NCBI RefSeq assembly: GCF_014836905.1
Contig: NZ_JACSPZ010000003.1
Span: 124,001-188,000, forward strand
Length of the DNA: 64,000 nucleotides
Direction of reading: 5' to 3'
DNA from: Solibacillus faecavium
GTDB lineage: Bacteria; Bacillota; Bacilli; Bacillales_A; Planococcaceae
Of this stretch, positions 26,026 through 35,255 are shown in pieces. The position numbers and the translations under genes were made by a program. The notes under the pieces are model-generated. The model did no database searches. It was not told where the DNA came from and saw only the letters and a program-made list of their open reading frames with translations. How positions within the stretch are numbered: position 1 is the first letter of the stretch; the number at the start of each line of letters is the position of its first letter.

Positions 26026-28437
26026 ATGACACAACAAAATGAATTACAACAGCGCGTCCTAGATATGATGAAGGACGATGGCTACAAACCAATGACCGTT
26101 TCGGAAATTGAAGATATGCTGGAATTGGTAGAAGCGGATGATTTCCGTGAATTAGTGAAAACACTTGTGAAAATGGAAGCACAAGGACAAATCGTTCGCT
26201 CCCGTTCGAATCGTTACGGTTTACCAGAGCGCATGAACTTACTGCGCGGCCGCTTTATCGGGAATGCAAAAGGCTTTGGCTTCGTTGCACCCGAAGAACA
26301 AGGCATGGACGATATTTTCATCCCCGCACATGAAGTAAACGGGGCGCTAAACGAGGATACTGTATTGGTCCGTGTATTAAAGGAACAATCAGGTGACCGC
26401 CGTGAAGGAACGGTTGTTAAAATCGTTGAACGCAGTAAAACTTCATTTGTCGGTACGTACCAAGCTAATCGTGGCTTTGGCTTTGTTATTACAGATGATA
26501 AAAAGCTGAATATGGATATTTTCATCGCGAAGGAAGATTCATTGGGCGCGGTGGATGGACATAAAGTAGTCGTTGAAGTGACGCATTGGCCAGATGCAGC
26601 AAAATCAGCGACAGGGATGATTACGAAAATTTTAGGTCATAAAAATGATCCGGGTGTGGACATTTTATCGATCCTTTATAAATATGATATTCCACCAGAG
26701 TTCCCTGAAGAGGTTGTCCAGGCGGCAATCGATGTACCGGAGGAAATTACGGAGCAGGATTTAGTCGGTCGTCGTGACCTACGTAATGAAGTCATCGTAA
26801 CAATTGACGGTGCAGACGCAAAAGACTTGGATGATGCCGTAACAGTTGTCAAAAATGGTGATGGTACGTATAAATTAGGTGTTCATATTGCCGATGTTAG
26901 CTACTATGTAACACAGGGCTCGGTACTGGATCAGGAAGCTTATGAACGTGCGACTTCTGTTTATTTAACGGACCGCGTAATTCCGATGATTCCACACCGT
27001 TTATCAAATGGGATTTGTTCATTAAATCCACAGGTTGACCGATTAACATTGTCATGTGAAATGATTATCGATGGAGCAGGACATGTGGTAAAGCATGAGA
27101 TTTTCCAAAGTGTCATTAACACGACAGAGCGTATGACGTATTCGGACGTTTATAATATTTTAGAAAATCCGGATGAAAACCCAGAGCTAATGGAGCGCTA
27201 TGAAAAATTAGTGCCGATGTTTAAAGATATGGCGGACTTAGCGCAAATCCTACGCAACAAACGTATGGGGCGCGGTGCGATTGATTTTGACTTTAAGGAA
27301 TCTAAAGTATTAGTCAATGAAGATGGCTGGCCGACTGACATCGTATTACGCGAGCGTACAGTAGCAGAGCGTCTAATCGAGGAATTCATGCTTGCGGCGA
27401 ACGAAACAATTGCCGAGCATTTCCACTGGATGGAGCTGCCGTTCATCTACCGTATTCACGAAGATCCAAAGCCTGAAAAATTACAGCGCTTCTTTGAATT
27501 TGTGACAAATTTTGGTATTATGATAAAAGGTACAGGCAACTCGGTACATCCAAAAGCATTGCAAGAGGTCATTAAAGCAATTGAAGGCTTACCAGAGGAG
27601 CCGGTTATTTCAACGATGCTACTGCGTTCGATGCAGCAGGCGAAGTATTATGCAGAGTCTTTAGGTCATTTCGGCTTATCGACAGAGTTTTATACGCATT
27701 TCACATCACCGATCCGTCGTTATCCGGATTTAATCGTCCATCGTTTAATTCGTACGTATTTAGTAAATGGTGATACGTCGAAGGAAACGGTTGTACAGTG
27801 GAGTGCTGTAATGGATGAAATTGCGGAACATACGTCAAGCCGTGAGCGTCGTGCAGTAGAGGCAGAGCGTGATACAGATGCATTGAAAAAGGCACAGTTC
27901 ATGTCTGACAAAATCGGTGAAGAGTTCGAAGGGATTGTATCATCGATTACAAACTTCGGTATTTTCGTGGAGCTTGAAAATACAGTAGAAGGACTTGTGC
28001 ATATTTCGAATATGACCGACGATTATTACCGATTTGATGACCGTCAATTGTCAATGATCGGTGAGCGTACGGGTCGCCAATTCCGTATTGGGGATGAAGT
28101 GAAAATCCGTGTAGCGAATGTCGTGATTGAGGAGTCTTCAGTCGACTTTGAAATTGTTGACATGATCAGTAGCCCTCGTCCAGCACGTCGCTCAACATCA
28201 AAAGTGATTCATGCAGGTCGCAAAGAAGGGCGCGGCAAGGATGTAGAGCGTACAGGCGAGAAGCGTGACCGTAAAGCACGTGGCGGAAGCAAGGCACGTC
28301 CTGAGAAGGCAAAACGTTCAGGAGGCTCGTCTGACCGTGATCCACGTGGACGCCGAAAAGAAGGCAAAGCGGGCGATAAGCCGAAGTTTTTCGAGGGCAT
28401 CGCTAAAGGGAAAAAGAAAAAAAGTAAAAAGAAATAA
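26026..28437 (+). CDS. rnr: Ribonuclease R
   Basis: 803 aa 3'-5' exoribonuclease. Order: winged-helix region (1-70), two cold-shock RNA-binding domains (about 75-200), RNB catalytic domain (about 250-585, with [12 protein letters not shown] metal-binding aspartates and HIADVSYYV), S1 domain (about 635-710, [15 protein letters not shown]) and a long Lys/Arg/Gly tail. The tail ends GKKKKSKKK and is typical of RNase R that acts with SmpB-tmRNA to degrade non-stop mRNA. AGGAGGG precedes ATG 26026. Conserved next to smpB and ssrA. Confidence 0.97.
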   Translation: MTQQNELQQRVLDMMKDDGYKPMTVSEIEDMLELVEADDFRELVKTLVKMEAQGQIVRSRSNRYGLPERMNLLRGRFIGNAKGFGFVAPEEQGMDDIFIPAHEVNGALNEDTVLVRVLKEQSGDRREGTVVKIVERSKTSFVGTYQANRGFGFVITDDKKLNMDIFIAKEDSLGAVDGHKVVVEVTHWPDAAKSATGMITKILGHKNDPGVDILSILYKYDIPPEFPEEVVQAAIDVPEEITEQDLVGRRDLRNEVIVTIDGADAKDLDDAVTVVKNGDGTYKLGVHIADVSYYVTQGSVLDQEAYERATSVYLTDRVIPMIPHRLSNGICSLNPQVDRLTLSCEMIIDGAGHVVKHEIFQSVINTTERMTYSDVYNILENPDENPELMERYEKLVPMFKDMADLAQILRNKRMGRGAIDFDFKESKVLVNEDGWPTDIVLRERTVAERLIEEFMLAANETIAEHFHWMELPFIYRIHEDPKPEKLQRFFEFVTNFGIMIKGTGNSVHPKALQEVIKAIEGLPEEPVISTMLLRSMQQAKYYAESLGHFGLSTEFYTHFTSPIRRYPDLIVHRLIRTYLVNGDTSKETVVQWSAVMDEIAEHTSSRERRAVEAERDTDALKKAQFMSDKIGEEFEGIVSSITNFGIFVELENTVEGLVHISNMTDDYYRFDDRQLSMIGERTGRQFRIGDEVKIRVANVVIEESSVDFEIVDMISSPRPARRSTSKVIHAGRKEGRGKDVERTGEKRDRKARGGSKARPEKAKRSGGSSDRDPRGRRKEGKAGDKPKFFEGIAKGKKKKSKKK

Positions 28438-28510
28438 TAAGGTGTGAGGCTATGGTGCATTTTCGGCATCATAGCTATCTCCCTTATGTTGATAATAGAG
28501 GTGTTTAACG

Positions 28511-28975
28511 ATGGCAAAAGGCACAGGTAAAGTGTTGGCTCAAAACAAAAAAGCAAGCCATGATTACTTCATAGAAGAAACGATTGAAGCAGGGATGGTA
28601 CTGACAGGTACAGAGATTAAATCTGTACGAGGTGCCCGCGTCCAGCTGAAGGAAGCGTATATTAGTGTGATGGGCGGCGAAGCATGGGTTAAAAACATGC
28701 ACATTTCTCCATTTGATCAAGGTAACCGCTACAACCATGACCCACTACGTGAACGCAAGCTGCTCTTACATAAAAAGCAAATTAGTGAGTTAGTCGGTGC
28801 AGTAAAACGTGACGGCTATACAATCGTGCCACTTAAAATGTATATTAAGGACGGCTATGCGAAGTTACTGATTGGTCTTGCAAAGGGTAAGAAGGATTAC
28901 GATAAGCGTCATGATATGAAGAAAAAAGAAGCAAAACGCGATATGGAGCGTGCTTTCAAGGATCGCCAGCAGTAA
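28511..28975 (+). CDS. smpB: SsrA-binding protein SmpB
   Basis: 154 aa. Signature blocks: [55 protein letters not shown], and a basic C-terminal tail that mimics an mRNA end ([24 protein letters not shown]). It delivers tmRNA to stalled ribosomes. It is 74 bp after rnr and upstream of ssrA, the usual order. A terminator is at 29077-29117. Confidence 0.97.
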   Translation: MAKGTGKVLAQNKKASHDYFIEETIEAGMVLTGTEIKSVRGARVQLKEAYISVMGGEAWVKNMHISPFDQGNRYNHDPLRERKLLLHKKQISELVGAVKRDGYTIVPLKMYIKDGYAKLLIGLAKGKKDYDKRHDMKKKEAKRDMERAFKDRQQ

Positions 28976-29076
28976 GCGAGTTTCCTTTATTTTAGTAAGA
29001 GTAACTACCTAATAAGTAAATTGAATAGGGGCAGCCCGGTTTTTACTGAGGTCGCTTGTATAAGATTTTTTAAAAG

Positions 29077-29117
29077 GTATGTTAAAGGTTTTAAAATCTT
29101 TTAACATATCTTTTTTT
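29077..29117 (+). terminator. Terminator after smpB
   Basis: GGTATGTTAAAGG...CTTTTAACATATC forms a long AT-rich stem centred on TTTTAAAAT, followed by TTTTTTTG. Confidence 0.75.
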
Positions 29118-29246
29118 GTGTGAAAAAAGTGGTTTTGAAAATTTTACTTGTGGGTAATAATTTAAAATGGACATTAAATTGACAATATTTTAGGTAGAAC
29201 AGGTTGTAAATAGGAAAGGTATTAGGATAATAGGGGGATATAATAG

Positions 29247-29501
29247 GTGATAAAAATACGCAATGCGGAAATTACAGATAGAATTGTTTTGTTAGTTGAA
29301 AAACATAGTGAAAATCCTAAATGCATGGCAATGGTAGAAGAACTGGTTGCGATAAAATGTCCAGAATACGAGGAGGTTTTTGAAGAGCAAGTAGGAATGC
29401 CTTTAAGTGAATATATTTCAGCCATCCGTTTATATAGAGCTGAGAAATCGCTCGTAAATAATGGGGGCGGTCGTATAAAGTTGCAAAGCCAATTCAGTTG
29501 A
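29247..29501 (+). CDS. Small hypothetical protein, possibly frameshifted AraC-type remnant
   Basis: 84 aa (TTG/GTG region start with AGGTG-like site; the weakly supported start is 29247). Residues 45-70, FEEQVGMPLSEYISAIRLYRAEKSLV, resemble the second helix-turn-helix of AraC-family regulators. After NNGGG the frame changes character and stops; a different frame continues sensibly (...KPIQLIRSWKEQDNIIVLDGNE..., stop near 29568), suggesting a frameshift or fusion of fragments. Likely a decayed gene between smpB and ssrA. Confidence 0.35.
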   Translation: MIKIRNAEITDRIVLLVEKHSENPKCMAMVEELVAIKCPEYEEVFEEQVGMPLSEYISAIRLYRAEKSLVNNGGGRIKLQSQFS

Positions 29502-29623
29502 TTCGTTCGTGGAAAGAACAGGACAATATCATTGTGCTTGATGGAAATGAAGCGAGGACGGAATCGTAGCTTTGCGATGGAGAGCGAAGCAAATATTGGT
29601 AAGGTGTAATCGAAGCGGATTTA

Positions 29624-29653
29624 CTTGCAAGCTCGCACGTTTTGTCATATAAT
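29624..29653 (+). promoter_or_regulatory. Promoter of ssrA
   Basis: TTGCAA (29624) and TATAAT (29648), 18-bp spacer. It implies a leader of about 85 nt that is trimmed by RNase P to give the mature 5' end at 29748. ATGAGC/GCTCAT inverted repeat lies in the leader (29700-29716). Confidence 0.65.
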
Positions 29654-29747
29654 TTAATGTACTAGCCAGTGTGTATCTACTCATACGGTACACGTTTTAA
29701 TGAGCATCTCGCTCATGCCGAAACTTAACTCGGGTTTACTACTACTC

Positions 29748-30101
29748 GGGGACGTTACGGATTCGACAGGGGTGGTTCAAGCTCTGGTCGCGCGTCGGAG
29801 GTCTCGTCTTCGTCAACAACGGAAGTTATATAATAACTGGCAAACAACAAAACTACGCTTTCGCAGCTTAATACTGCGTAGCACTCAGCCTGTCTATCGC
29901 CCATGTAGACTACGCTGGGTTCAACTTAAGTGGGATACGATCGTTGGCACCACCTGAGTCAACGGTAAGAGATTTCCAGGTTAGCGATTCGGACGCCTGT
30001 CTGTCGGCATAAGAATTCGCGAATTGCAAATAGACAAACTACACGCGTAGAAGCCGGCGTATTGGAGCTTCTGGACGTGGGTTCGACTCCCACCGTCTCC
30101 A
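29748..30101 (+). ncRNA. ssrA: tmRNA (ssrA)
   Basis: 5' end GGGGACGTTACGGATTCGAC and 3' tRNA-like end with GGTTCGACTCCCACC and GTCTCCA; GGGGACG pairs with CGTCTCC in the acceptor stem. The tag frame at 29839-29871 encodes GKQQNYAFAA then TAA (resume Ala not counted). CCA is not encoded: the bases after the discriminator A are TAC, so CCA must be added. It rescues stalled ribosomes with SmpB. The 3' terminal 15-16 bp is the integration core of the islands that follow. Confidence 0.97.
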
Positions 30102-30102
30102 T
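30087..30102 (+). other. attL core in ssrA 3' end (element 1 left boundary)
   Basis: CTCCCACCGTCTCCAT, identical to 36661-36676 and, over 15 bp, to 63598-63612. The core covers the T-arm 3' side and acceptor strand, so integration restores the RNA gene. Confidence 0.92.
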
Positions 30103-30129
30103 ACAATGAATTTCATAGGAATTCAATGA

Positions 30130-30169
30130 GTGTCAAAATCCTTTAATATTAAGGGTTTTGGCACTTTTT
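30130..30169 (+). terminator. Terminator of tmRNA supplied by the element's left end
   Basis: GTGTCAAAATCCTT pairs with AAGGGTTTTGGCAC (G-T pairs) before TTTTT. Similar hairpins (AAAACCCTTG/CAAGGGTTTT) follow the other two core copies. Confidence 0.8.
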
Positions 30170-30202
30170 CATTTTCACCTAGTATCAATGAATATTAAAT
30201 GA

Positions 30203-30243
30203 TTCGTAGGAGATTTCGTAGGAAGTCGTAGGAGAAATCGTAG
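30203..30243. promoter_or_regulatory. Left arm-type repeats of element 1
   Basis: Four CGTAGG-type units (30205, 30217, 30227, and CGTAGT at 30239), 10-12 bp apart. The same CGTAGG occurs twice, 12 bp apart, at the right end of the element (36569, 36581). They look like integrase N-domain arm sites. Confidence 0.75.
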
Positions 30244-30255
30244 TTGATTTTCATC

Positions 30256-31428
30256 CTAGTTGGCTAAATAATGAGCGAACTTATCAATAGCTGAAGTTTT
30301 ACGTTCTGGTGAAACGTGAGCGTAAATGTTCATCGTTGTTTGTACGTCAGTGTGTCCTAAACGGTCTTGAACTTCCTTAATTGTTACACCAGCTTCAAAG
30401 AGTAGTGAACAATGCGTATGACGGAATCCATGAGTAGTGATTGCTTTTAACTTATGGGTATCTGTTATTTTTTTTAACCATTTTTGTGTAAGTGAAGGTT
30501 GCATATAGCTATTGTATTTATTACTAAATACTAATTGAGTTTTGCTTTTAGCATTAAATCCTAATACCATACAGTCTTTCATTTGTTGCTTTTTCCATTG
30601 CATTAAGATATTTTCTGTATTTGAATCAATACTAATGATTCTTGTTTTACCTGTTTTCGTTGATTTTAAGTAAATCTTATTATTATAATCTAATGAGATA
30701 GCCTTGCTTACAGTGATTTCATGGTTTTCAAAGTCAATATCAGTCCATTTAAGTGCTAATAGCTCACCTTTACGCATACCTGTATATGCTAATACATGAA
30801 AAAGTGTATACTTCTTAAAGTCATTTTCACTTTTTAAGCATGTTAAAAAGTTATTTAACTCATTCTTTGTATAAAAGTTTTCCTCTTTTTCTTCTTGTTG
30901 CATTACTTTTCTCTTTGTAATAGCTGTTGGCATATCAACTAAGTTGTATGGATTTGTTTGGATAATACCGCGCTTTATTGCGAAATCTAAAACTTTAGCA
31001 GCGTAAGATATTGTAGCGCGGTAATTTTTAAACTTCTGCGCCCATTCATTAACATGCTTTTGGCAAATATCAATTGTAATCTTTTCAATACGGTAATCCT
31101 TCATAACTGGTAGTATATGATTTTTAAAAATACCAAGCGTCTTACGGTATGTGCTAGCTTCTACATTGTTTTTATAATTCTCGATCCAAAGTACATAAAG
31201 CTCTCCATAAGTGTCATATGACTTCTTCTGAAACGTTCCTTTGTCAATTTCATATTTAATTTGTAATAAAGCTACTTTAGCTTCCTTTTGAGTTTTAAAA
31301 TTTGAACGAGTAGTACGTTGTTCTTTCCCTGTTAATGGGTTAGTTCCAAGATATATTTGGAATCGGTAACGTTTTTCTCCGTTTTTAAGTGTATAAGGTT
31401 CAATAGGGTTTACTGAATTTCTAGGCAT
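30256..31428 (-). CDS. Tyrosine integrase of element 1 (ssrA-targeting)
   Basis: 390 aa, Tn916/phage Int type. An N-terminal arm-binding (AP2-like) domain (about 10-60), SAM-like core-binding domain (70-165) and catalytic domain with Arg in YTGMRKGE, Lys in STKTGK, HGFRH (His-x-x-Arg), GHTD His and nucleophile Tyr in NIYAH. ATG 31428 follows GAAGGAGAA. It reads toward the ssrA core, the normal layout. It should recombine the CTCCCACCGTCTCC cores; closest relative in the window is the 36,805 integrase. Confidence 0.95.
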   Translation of the reverse strand: MPRNSVNPIEPYTLKNGEKRYRFQIYLGTNPLTGKEQRTTRSNFKTQKEAKVALLQIKYEIDKGTFQKKSYDTYGELYVLWIENYKNNVEASTYRKTLGIFKNHILPVMKDYRIEKITIDICQKHVNEWAQKFKNYRATISYAAKVLDFAIKRGIIQTNPYNLVDMPTAITKRKVMQQEEKEENFYTKNELNNFLTCLKSENDFKKYTLFHVLAYTGMRKGELLALKWTDIDFENHEITVSKAISLDYNNKIYLKSTKTGKTRIISIDSNTENILMQWKKQQMKDCMVLGFNAKSKTQLVFSNKYNSYMQPSLTQKWLKKITDTHKLKAITTHGFRHTHCSLLFEAGVTIKEVQDRLGHTDVQTTMNIYAHVSPERKTSAIDKFAHYLAN

Positions 31429-31530
31429 AATAATTCTCCTTCTAGTTGCGTTGTAAGAGCATAAAAAAAGGAATTACCTATAAACCATTATACTAGTAAT
31501 GATTTTAAAGGCAATTCCATTGTCAAAGTG

Positions 31531-31758
31531 CTAAAAGCTATGATTTTCTAGAAATGTATCAATTTCTTTACGTGATACACGTTTAATTCCTTCTACTTCC
31601 ACTATTTTTAATCCCTTAATGCGAAACCTTATAAAAGTTCCATATGATACTCCAGCATAAGCTGCTCCTTCTTTTAGTGAAAGCCATTCTTTTTGTACAG
31701 TTATGTTTGAAGATATAATTAATTCTTTAATTTTTTCTAGTAAATCAGTTGTGTCCAT
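31531..31758 (-). CDS. Excisionase-like helix-turn-helix protein
   Basis: 75 aa. C-terminal half WLSLKEGAAYAGVSYGTFIRFRIKGLKIVEVEGIKRVSRKEIDTFLENH is a MerR/excisionase (DNA-binding 17-type) fold. Position 100 bp upstream of int, same strand, supports a recombination directionality factor. AAGGAG precedes the ATG at 31758. Confidence 0.85.
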   Translation of the reverse strand: MDTTDLLEKIKELIISSNITVQKEWLSLKEGAAYAGVSYGTFIRFRIKGLKIVEVEGIKRVSRKEIDTFLENHSF

Positions 31759-31798
31759 AATAATTCTCCTTGGTTTATGTTTTTTCTTTTAACTTAAA

Positions 31799-31954
31799 TT
31801 AATAACGTTTACTTATTTGGCGAAAAAACCTCTCATCAATATAAATTTTACTGAGATTTTTTTTCCCTCTTGCTGTCTTTTCTGGTATAGGTTTTTTTGT
31901 TAGGTTTTCTTTAAAACATACTTCATTCTGTTGGCTAATTTTATTCTTATTCAT
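31799..31954 (-). CDS. Small basic protein, 51 aa
   Basis: ATG 31954 follows GAAAGGTG by 8 bases; 51 aa, Lys/Arg rich (…KKPIPEKTARGKKNLSKIY…), no membrane segment. Unknown function. It has its own promoter, TTTACA-16 bp-TATAAG, that is nearly identical to the promoter of the next gene upstream (32081) and to that of the helicase. It may be a DNA-binding or regulatory peptide of element 1. Confidence 0.6.
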   Translation of the reverse strand: MNKNKISQQNEVCFKENLTKKPIPEKTARGKKNLSKIYIDERFFRQISKRY

Positions 31955-31987
31955 ATTTTTTAACACCTTTCTTTTTTGTCTAAGGTG

Positions 31988-32015
31988 CTTATATCGATTT
32001 AAAATAAAATGTAAA
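31988..32015 (-). promoter_or_regulatory. Promoter P1 of element 1
   Basis: On the minus strand TTTACA, 16 bp, TATAAG, then CACCTT. One of three matching promoters. Confidence 0.7.
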
Positions 32016-32080
32016 TCAAAAAAAGAATTTTTTTTAAATTGCTATTAAAAACATCTCGGCAAAAGCATAAAAGGCAACCT

Positions 32081-32284
32081 TTATTTTGCTTCCTTTAGTT
32101 TGTTTTTTTTTAAAATTCTAGACTTCCTTTTGGGTATACTAGTTTTCTGCCAGAGTAGATTTCCATTTTCATCATATTTAGAGGTAGTTACAGGATAATT
32201 AACCCCATCTGTAACACGTAGTTTATTTTTTTTAACTCCAAATGGTATATACTTTTTACGTTTTCTGATTTTCTTTTTTTTCAT
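32081..32284 (-). CDS. Small very basic protein, 67 aa
   Basis: MKKKKIRKRKKYIPFG start, Lys/Arg-rich throughout, central VNYPVTTSKYDENGNLLWQKTSI. No family recognised; its basicity suggests nucleic acid binding. GAAAGG-type site upstream of ATG 32284 and promoter P2 next to it. Layout and leader sequence match those of the 51-aa gene. Confidence 0.6.
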   Translation of the reverse strand: MKKKKIRKRKKYIPFGVKKNKLRVTDGVNYPVTTSKYDENGNLLWQKTSIPKRKSRILKKNKLKEAK

Positions 32285-32319
32285 TGATATAACAACCTTT
32301 CTTTATTTACTGCAAGGTA

Positions 32320-32347
32320 CTTATATCTTCGAAAATTAGGATGTAAA
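32320..32347 (-). promoter_or_regulatory. Promoter P2 of element 1
   Basis: TTTACA, 16 bp, TATAAG, then TACCTT on the minus strand, nearly the same as P1. Confidence 0.7.
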
Positions 32348-32369
32348 TAAAAAATAAAAAAAACTGCAA

Positions 32370-33770
32370 TTATTTTTGCAGTTTTTCGATAAGCCAGTGA
32401 TATATTTTTTTAGAAGTTATTCTTTTTGGAGTGATTGAATAAATGTTTTTAAGTTTCTTTTTAATGGTTTTAGGTCCTATGCCTAAATCAGTTTTAATTT
32501 TTAGGATAGTCGCCATGTTAATTAGAAGCTCATCATTACCAGCCATTAATTCCGCAAAATAACCTTCTACATCTATCATATCCAACTCATTTAAAATAAC
32601 AATTTCAGCATCGGGGTAAATTTCATTCAATTTATTATTAAAGTAAGGAAGAAGTTTTTTTGAATTTTCATTGTAGTTATCCATTATTTCCTCAATCTCA
32701 TAAAGTATATATTCAAGCATAGCAATTTTAAAATCATAACAACTAGTATATTTCAGAAATTCCGCTGACTTTAATAATTTTCTTTTTTTTGCTTTATAAT
32801 ACTCCAACTTTTCTGCATTACTAATAAAGATATTAACTAGAGAAGTGTAGTGTGGTATGCAATATAACATTGAAACAGAGTTATTATTAAATGAACGAGG
32901 TCTTGATGCGGATTGTTCCAAACTAGTCCAGTTCATAAATTTAGGAAATGACACTATAACATCGTTGGATATATTAAAATTCATTCCTGTTTCGCAAACT
33001 GATGTTGTAGCTACAATATCAAAGGGAATATTTTCTTGATCGTTATCATATTTACATAAAATATCTTTTGAAAACTCTTCTATATTTGCTTTTGAAATGA
33101 AAGTTGATTTATAACCTAATTGTGAATAGAACTCACTTAAATTTTCAATATTTTTAGTATCATTTTCAAAATGAATTATTTTATTCTTTTTTAAGAAAAA
33201 CTTTTCACTATCATTAAATTGAGCTTTTGTAGTGATAATTATTTTCTTGATATTTTTTTTAGTATAACCACTAAGATCAATTGTCCTTAGATCCTTTAAT
33301 AAATAATCTGAAATTAATGTAAAGGGAGTAGGGGTAGCTGAAAAAAATATTCTTATTGCTTTCGACCGTTTAATAATTTCAAAAGAAACATAAGTATTAT
33401 CATTAAACAATGAATCACATGTGAAATATTGGCATTCATCACAAAGTATATAATCATATTCTGCAAAGCAATCAGTATTAAATTGGCAAATATAAGATAA
33501 ATTATCTGAATATTTCTTTTCGTAATGTTGGTAACTTTGAATAGTTAAGTTGTCGTGTCTTTTACTATAATAATCACCAAATTGAAGTTTCATTCCTACC
33601 CGATTATAAAGATAAAGTACTTTTTTATTATTTACTTTTGCCCATGAAACAAATTTTTCTAGCATTAAATGTGTTTTTCCAGAACCAGTATTTGAAATTA
33701 GTAAATAGTCTTGCTTATTATTAATTTCTTCAAAATGTTTTATTGTAATAATTTCTGATAAATATTTCAC
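32370..33770 (-). CDS. SF2-type DEAD/DEAH-like helicase of element 1
   Basis: 466 aa from GTG 33770 (AGAAGG upstream). Motif I SNTGSGKTHLM (residue ~27), motif II DECQ (~112), motif III FSATPTP (~144), motif V TTSVCETGMNFN and motif VI SLEQSASRPR (~285). Two RecA-like lobes are followed by an uncharacterised helical C-terminus. DECQ in place of DEAH resembles some phage and mobile-element replication helicases. No replication initiator is adjacent in element 1, so it may serve element replication, or act in defence. Uses promoter P3. Confidence 0.78.
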   Translation of the reverse strand: MKYLSEIITIKHFEEINNKQDYLLISNTGSGKTHLMLEKFVSWAKVNNKKVLYLYNRVGMKLQFGDYYSKRHDNLTIQSYQHYEKKYSDNLSYICQFNTDCFAEYDYILCDECQYFTCDSLFNDNTYVSFEIIKRSKAIRIFFSATPTPFTLISDYLLKDLRTIDLSGYTKKNIKKIIITTKAQFNDSEKFFLKKNKIIHFENDTKNIENLSEFYSQLGYKSTFISKANIEEFSKDILCKYDNDQENIPFDIVATTSVCETGMNFNISNDVIVSFPKFMNWTSLEQSASRPRSFNNNSVSMLYCIPHYTSLVNIFISNAEKLEYYKAKKRKLLKSAEFLKYTSCYDFKIAMLEYILYEIEEIMDNYNENSKKLLPYFNNKLNEIYPDAEIVILNELDMIDVEGYFAELMAGNDELLINMATILKIKTDLGIGPKTIKKKLKNIYSITPKRITSKKIYHWLIEKLQK

Positions 33771-33805
33771 TAGTTATAACCTTCTTTGTGCTTTATTTTA
33801 AAGAG

Positions 33806-33833
33806 GTTATATCCAAAATTTTTAATTTGTAAA
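33806..33833 (-). promoter_or_regulatory. Promoter P3 of element 1
   Basis: TTTACA, 16 bp, TATAAC, then CTCTTT on the minus strand, before the helicase gene. Confidence 0.65.
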
Positions 33834-33850
33834 TTAAAATAAGGTTATAG

Positions 33851-33983
33851 TGGACACTTTTTAATAAATTACTATATATAAAATATAAAAAGTGTCCATT
33901 TAATAGTTGTTATTTAAATTTTTTGTTGTAGAGCTTGCGAATACAACAAAAAATTCATTCAGCGGTAAAATACCGCTGAATAC
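33851..33983. repeat. Cluster of three perfect inverted repeats
   Basis: (i) TGGACACTTTTTA (33851) / TAAAAAGTGTCCA (33886), 13 bp. (ii) AATTTTTTGTTGTA (33917) / TACAACAAAAAATT (33942), 14 bp, 11-base loop. (iii) ATTCAGCGGTA (33957) / TACCGCTGAAT (33971), 11 bp, 3-base loop. Two are unlikely to be ordinary terminators. Candidate origin, transfer origin or regulatory RNA of element 1. The rest of 33984-34190 shows no gene. Confidence 0.75.
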
Positions 33984-34189
33984 CTTAATGAATTACTGTA
34001 CTTTTTTTACAACCTCCCACAGCTGCTGAGGGTAGTGTAGCCATAACAAAAACACCTGTTAAGTGTTTGGTGAAAAAGAAATAAGATCAGTGCTTTGATT
34101 AATAAAATATGTATTTTATGAGTGAATGAGTAATAAGTATTACTGCGCAACTAAAGTGTTGCTTAAGCAGAAGAATGGGTGGGCAAATA

Positions 34190-34221
34190 AAAAAACCAGA
34201 TTAATTAATAATCTGGTTTTA
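34190..34221. terminator. Bidirectional terminator
   Basis: AAAACCAGATT / AATCTGGTTTT around AATTAAT, flanked by A- and T-runs; it closes the leftward unit ending at 34238. Confidence 0.85.
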
Positions 34222-34237
34222 AAATAATAGTAATAGG

Positions 34238-34420
34238 TTAAATAGGTTGCATTACTCTACTCTTTTTTTTTTGATTTTTTGTAGATTTTTGCTGATAGTC
34301 CCTATATTTATTCAAGAATTCGGGAGTTAATTCGGGTTGAGTAGGTAGAGTTTTAGCAACATTTTTTACAAACTCTTCATTCTTAAGATTATTAATCATA
34401 TTACCAAATACATTTACCAT
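34238..34420 (-). CDS. Small protein downstream of the zeta-like kinase gene
   Basis: 60 aa. GGGGGCG lies 6 bases before ATG 34420. N-terminus MVNVFGNMINNLKNEEFV is amphipathic helical; the C-terminus is Lys/Gln-rich. No family recognised. It follows the zeta-like kinase gene on the same strand (106-bp gap) and could be its neutralising partner, though known epsilon antitoxins are longer and precede zeta. Confidence 0.6.
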   Translation of the reverse strand: MVNVFGNMINNLKNEEFVKNVAKTLPTQPELTPEFLNKYRDYQQKSTKNQKKKSRVMQPI

Positions 34421-34526
34421 GCAATCGCCCCCTTATTTTTTCTTATTTAGTATATACCCGAAAAACGGTAAATTATCCATTAATGGTGCTGTTTATTTGA
34501 ATATAATTAAAGCATTATTAATTATA

Positions 34527-35255
34527 CTATGATTCCACCTTTTTTATGAATAATTGATACTCATCAAAATTTATCGGTTTTAATTTGTGAATTTCTTTTT
34601 GAGCAAAAGGTATTTCACTTGTCCCTAACTTTTTAGAGTTATTAAATAATACTGCCTCATCAAATTGCGATATAAGCGCGTAGAATGTTTTCGCAGATTG
34701 TAAATTGGTTTCTCTTATTTTAATTTCACTTACTGCACGTCCGGTTTGAAATGCTCTAATGGCAGCTCTCTCTAAAGCAATATCAATATCAATATCAACA
34801 TAAAGAGCACTAATCATAAAATTGGCTTTCTTAAGTTTTTTAAGTAAAGTAGTATATTTCTCTAAATTTGACATTGTTCCATCATAAATAAATGAATAGT
34901 TATTTTTAATGCAAAAGTCCAATAACGAATTAGCGATATGTCCACTTTCTTCATGAACAATATCGGCAGCATCTAAATTTTTATTCTCAATTTCAGCAAT
35001 ATACTCAGGCAATTCATTTTTTATATTATCTGAATCTATCAATACATAATTTTCTTCTGTAGAAGATAAGAAATATTTTTCAATAAAAAATGTTTTTCCA
35101 GAAGCAGAACCACCAGCTGATAATACTGCTGATGATGGTGTTTTTGAAACACTTGATTCTGTATTTTTTTTTATTATTAGATTATGCAAATCTCTTCTTT
35201 CTTGAACATATTCAGAATTAGTTTGATAAATTACTGAAGTCGGGATATAGGTCAT
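34527..35255 (-). CDS. Zeta-toxin-family kinase
   Basis: 242 aa. P-loop AGGSASGKTFF (~47), then LIDSDNIKNELPEY, the substrate-binding VHEESGHIANSL, YDGTMSN and a late Arg pair RAAIRAFQTGR, all as in the PF06414 zeta/UNAG kinase group. Such toxins phosphorylate UDP-N-acetylglucosamine and block wall synthesis. ATG 35255 follows GGGGGATT. No canonical epsilon antitoxin precedes it. It may be an addiction module of element 1 or a solitary kinase with an unknown substrate. Confidence 0.82.
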   Translation of the reverse strand: MTYIPTSVIYQTNSEYVQERRDLHNLIIKKNTESSVSKTPSSAVLSAGGSASGKTFFIEKYFLSSTEENYVLIDSDNIKNELPEYIAEIENKNLDAADIVHEESGHIANSLLDFCIKNNYSFIYDGTMSNLEKYTTLLKKLKKANFMISALYVDIDIDIALERAAIRAFQTGRAVSEIKIRETNLQSAKTFYALISQFDEAVLFNNSKKLGTSEIPFAQKEIHKLKPINFDEYQLFIKKVES

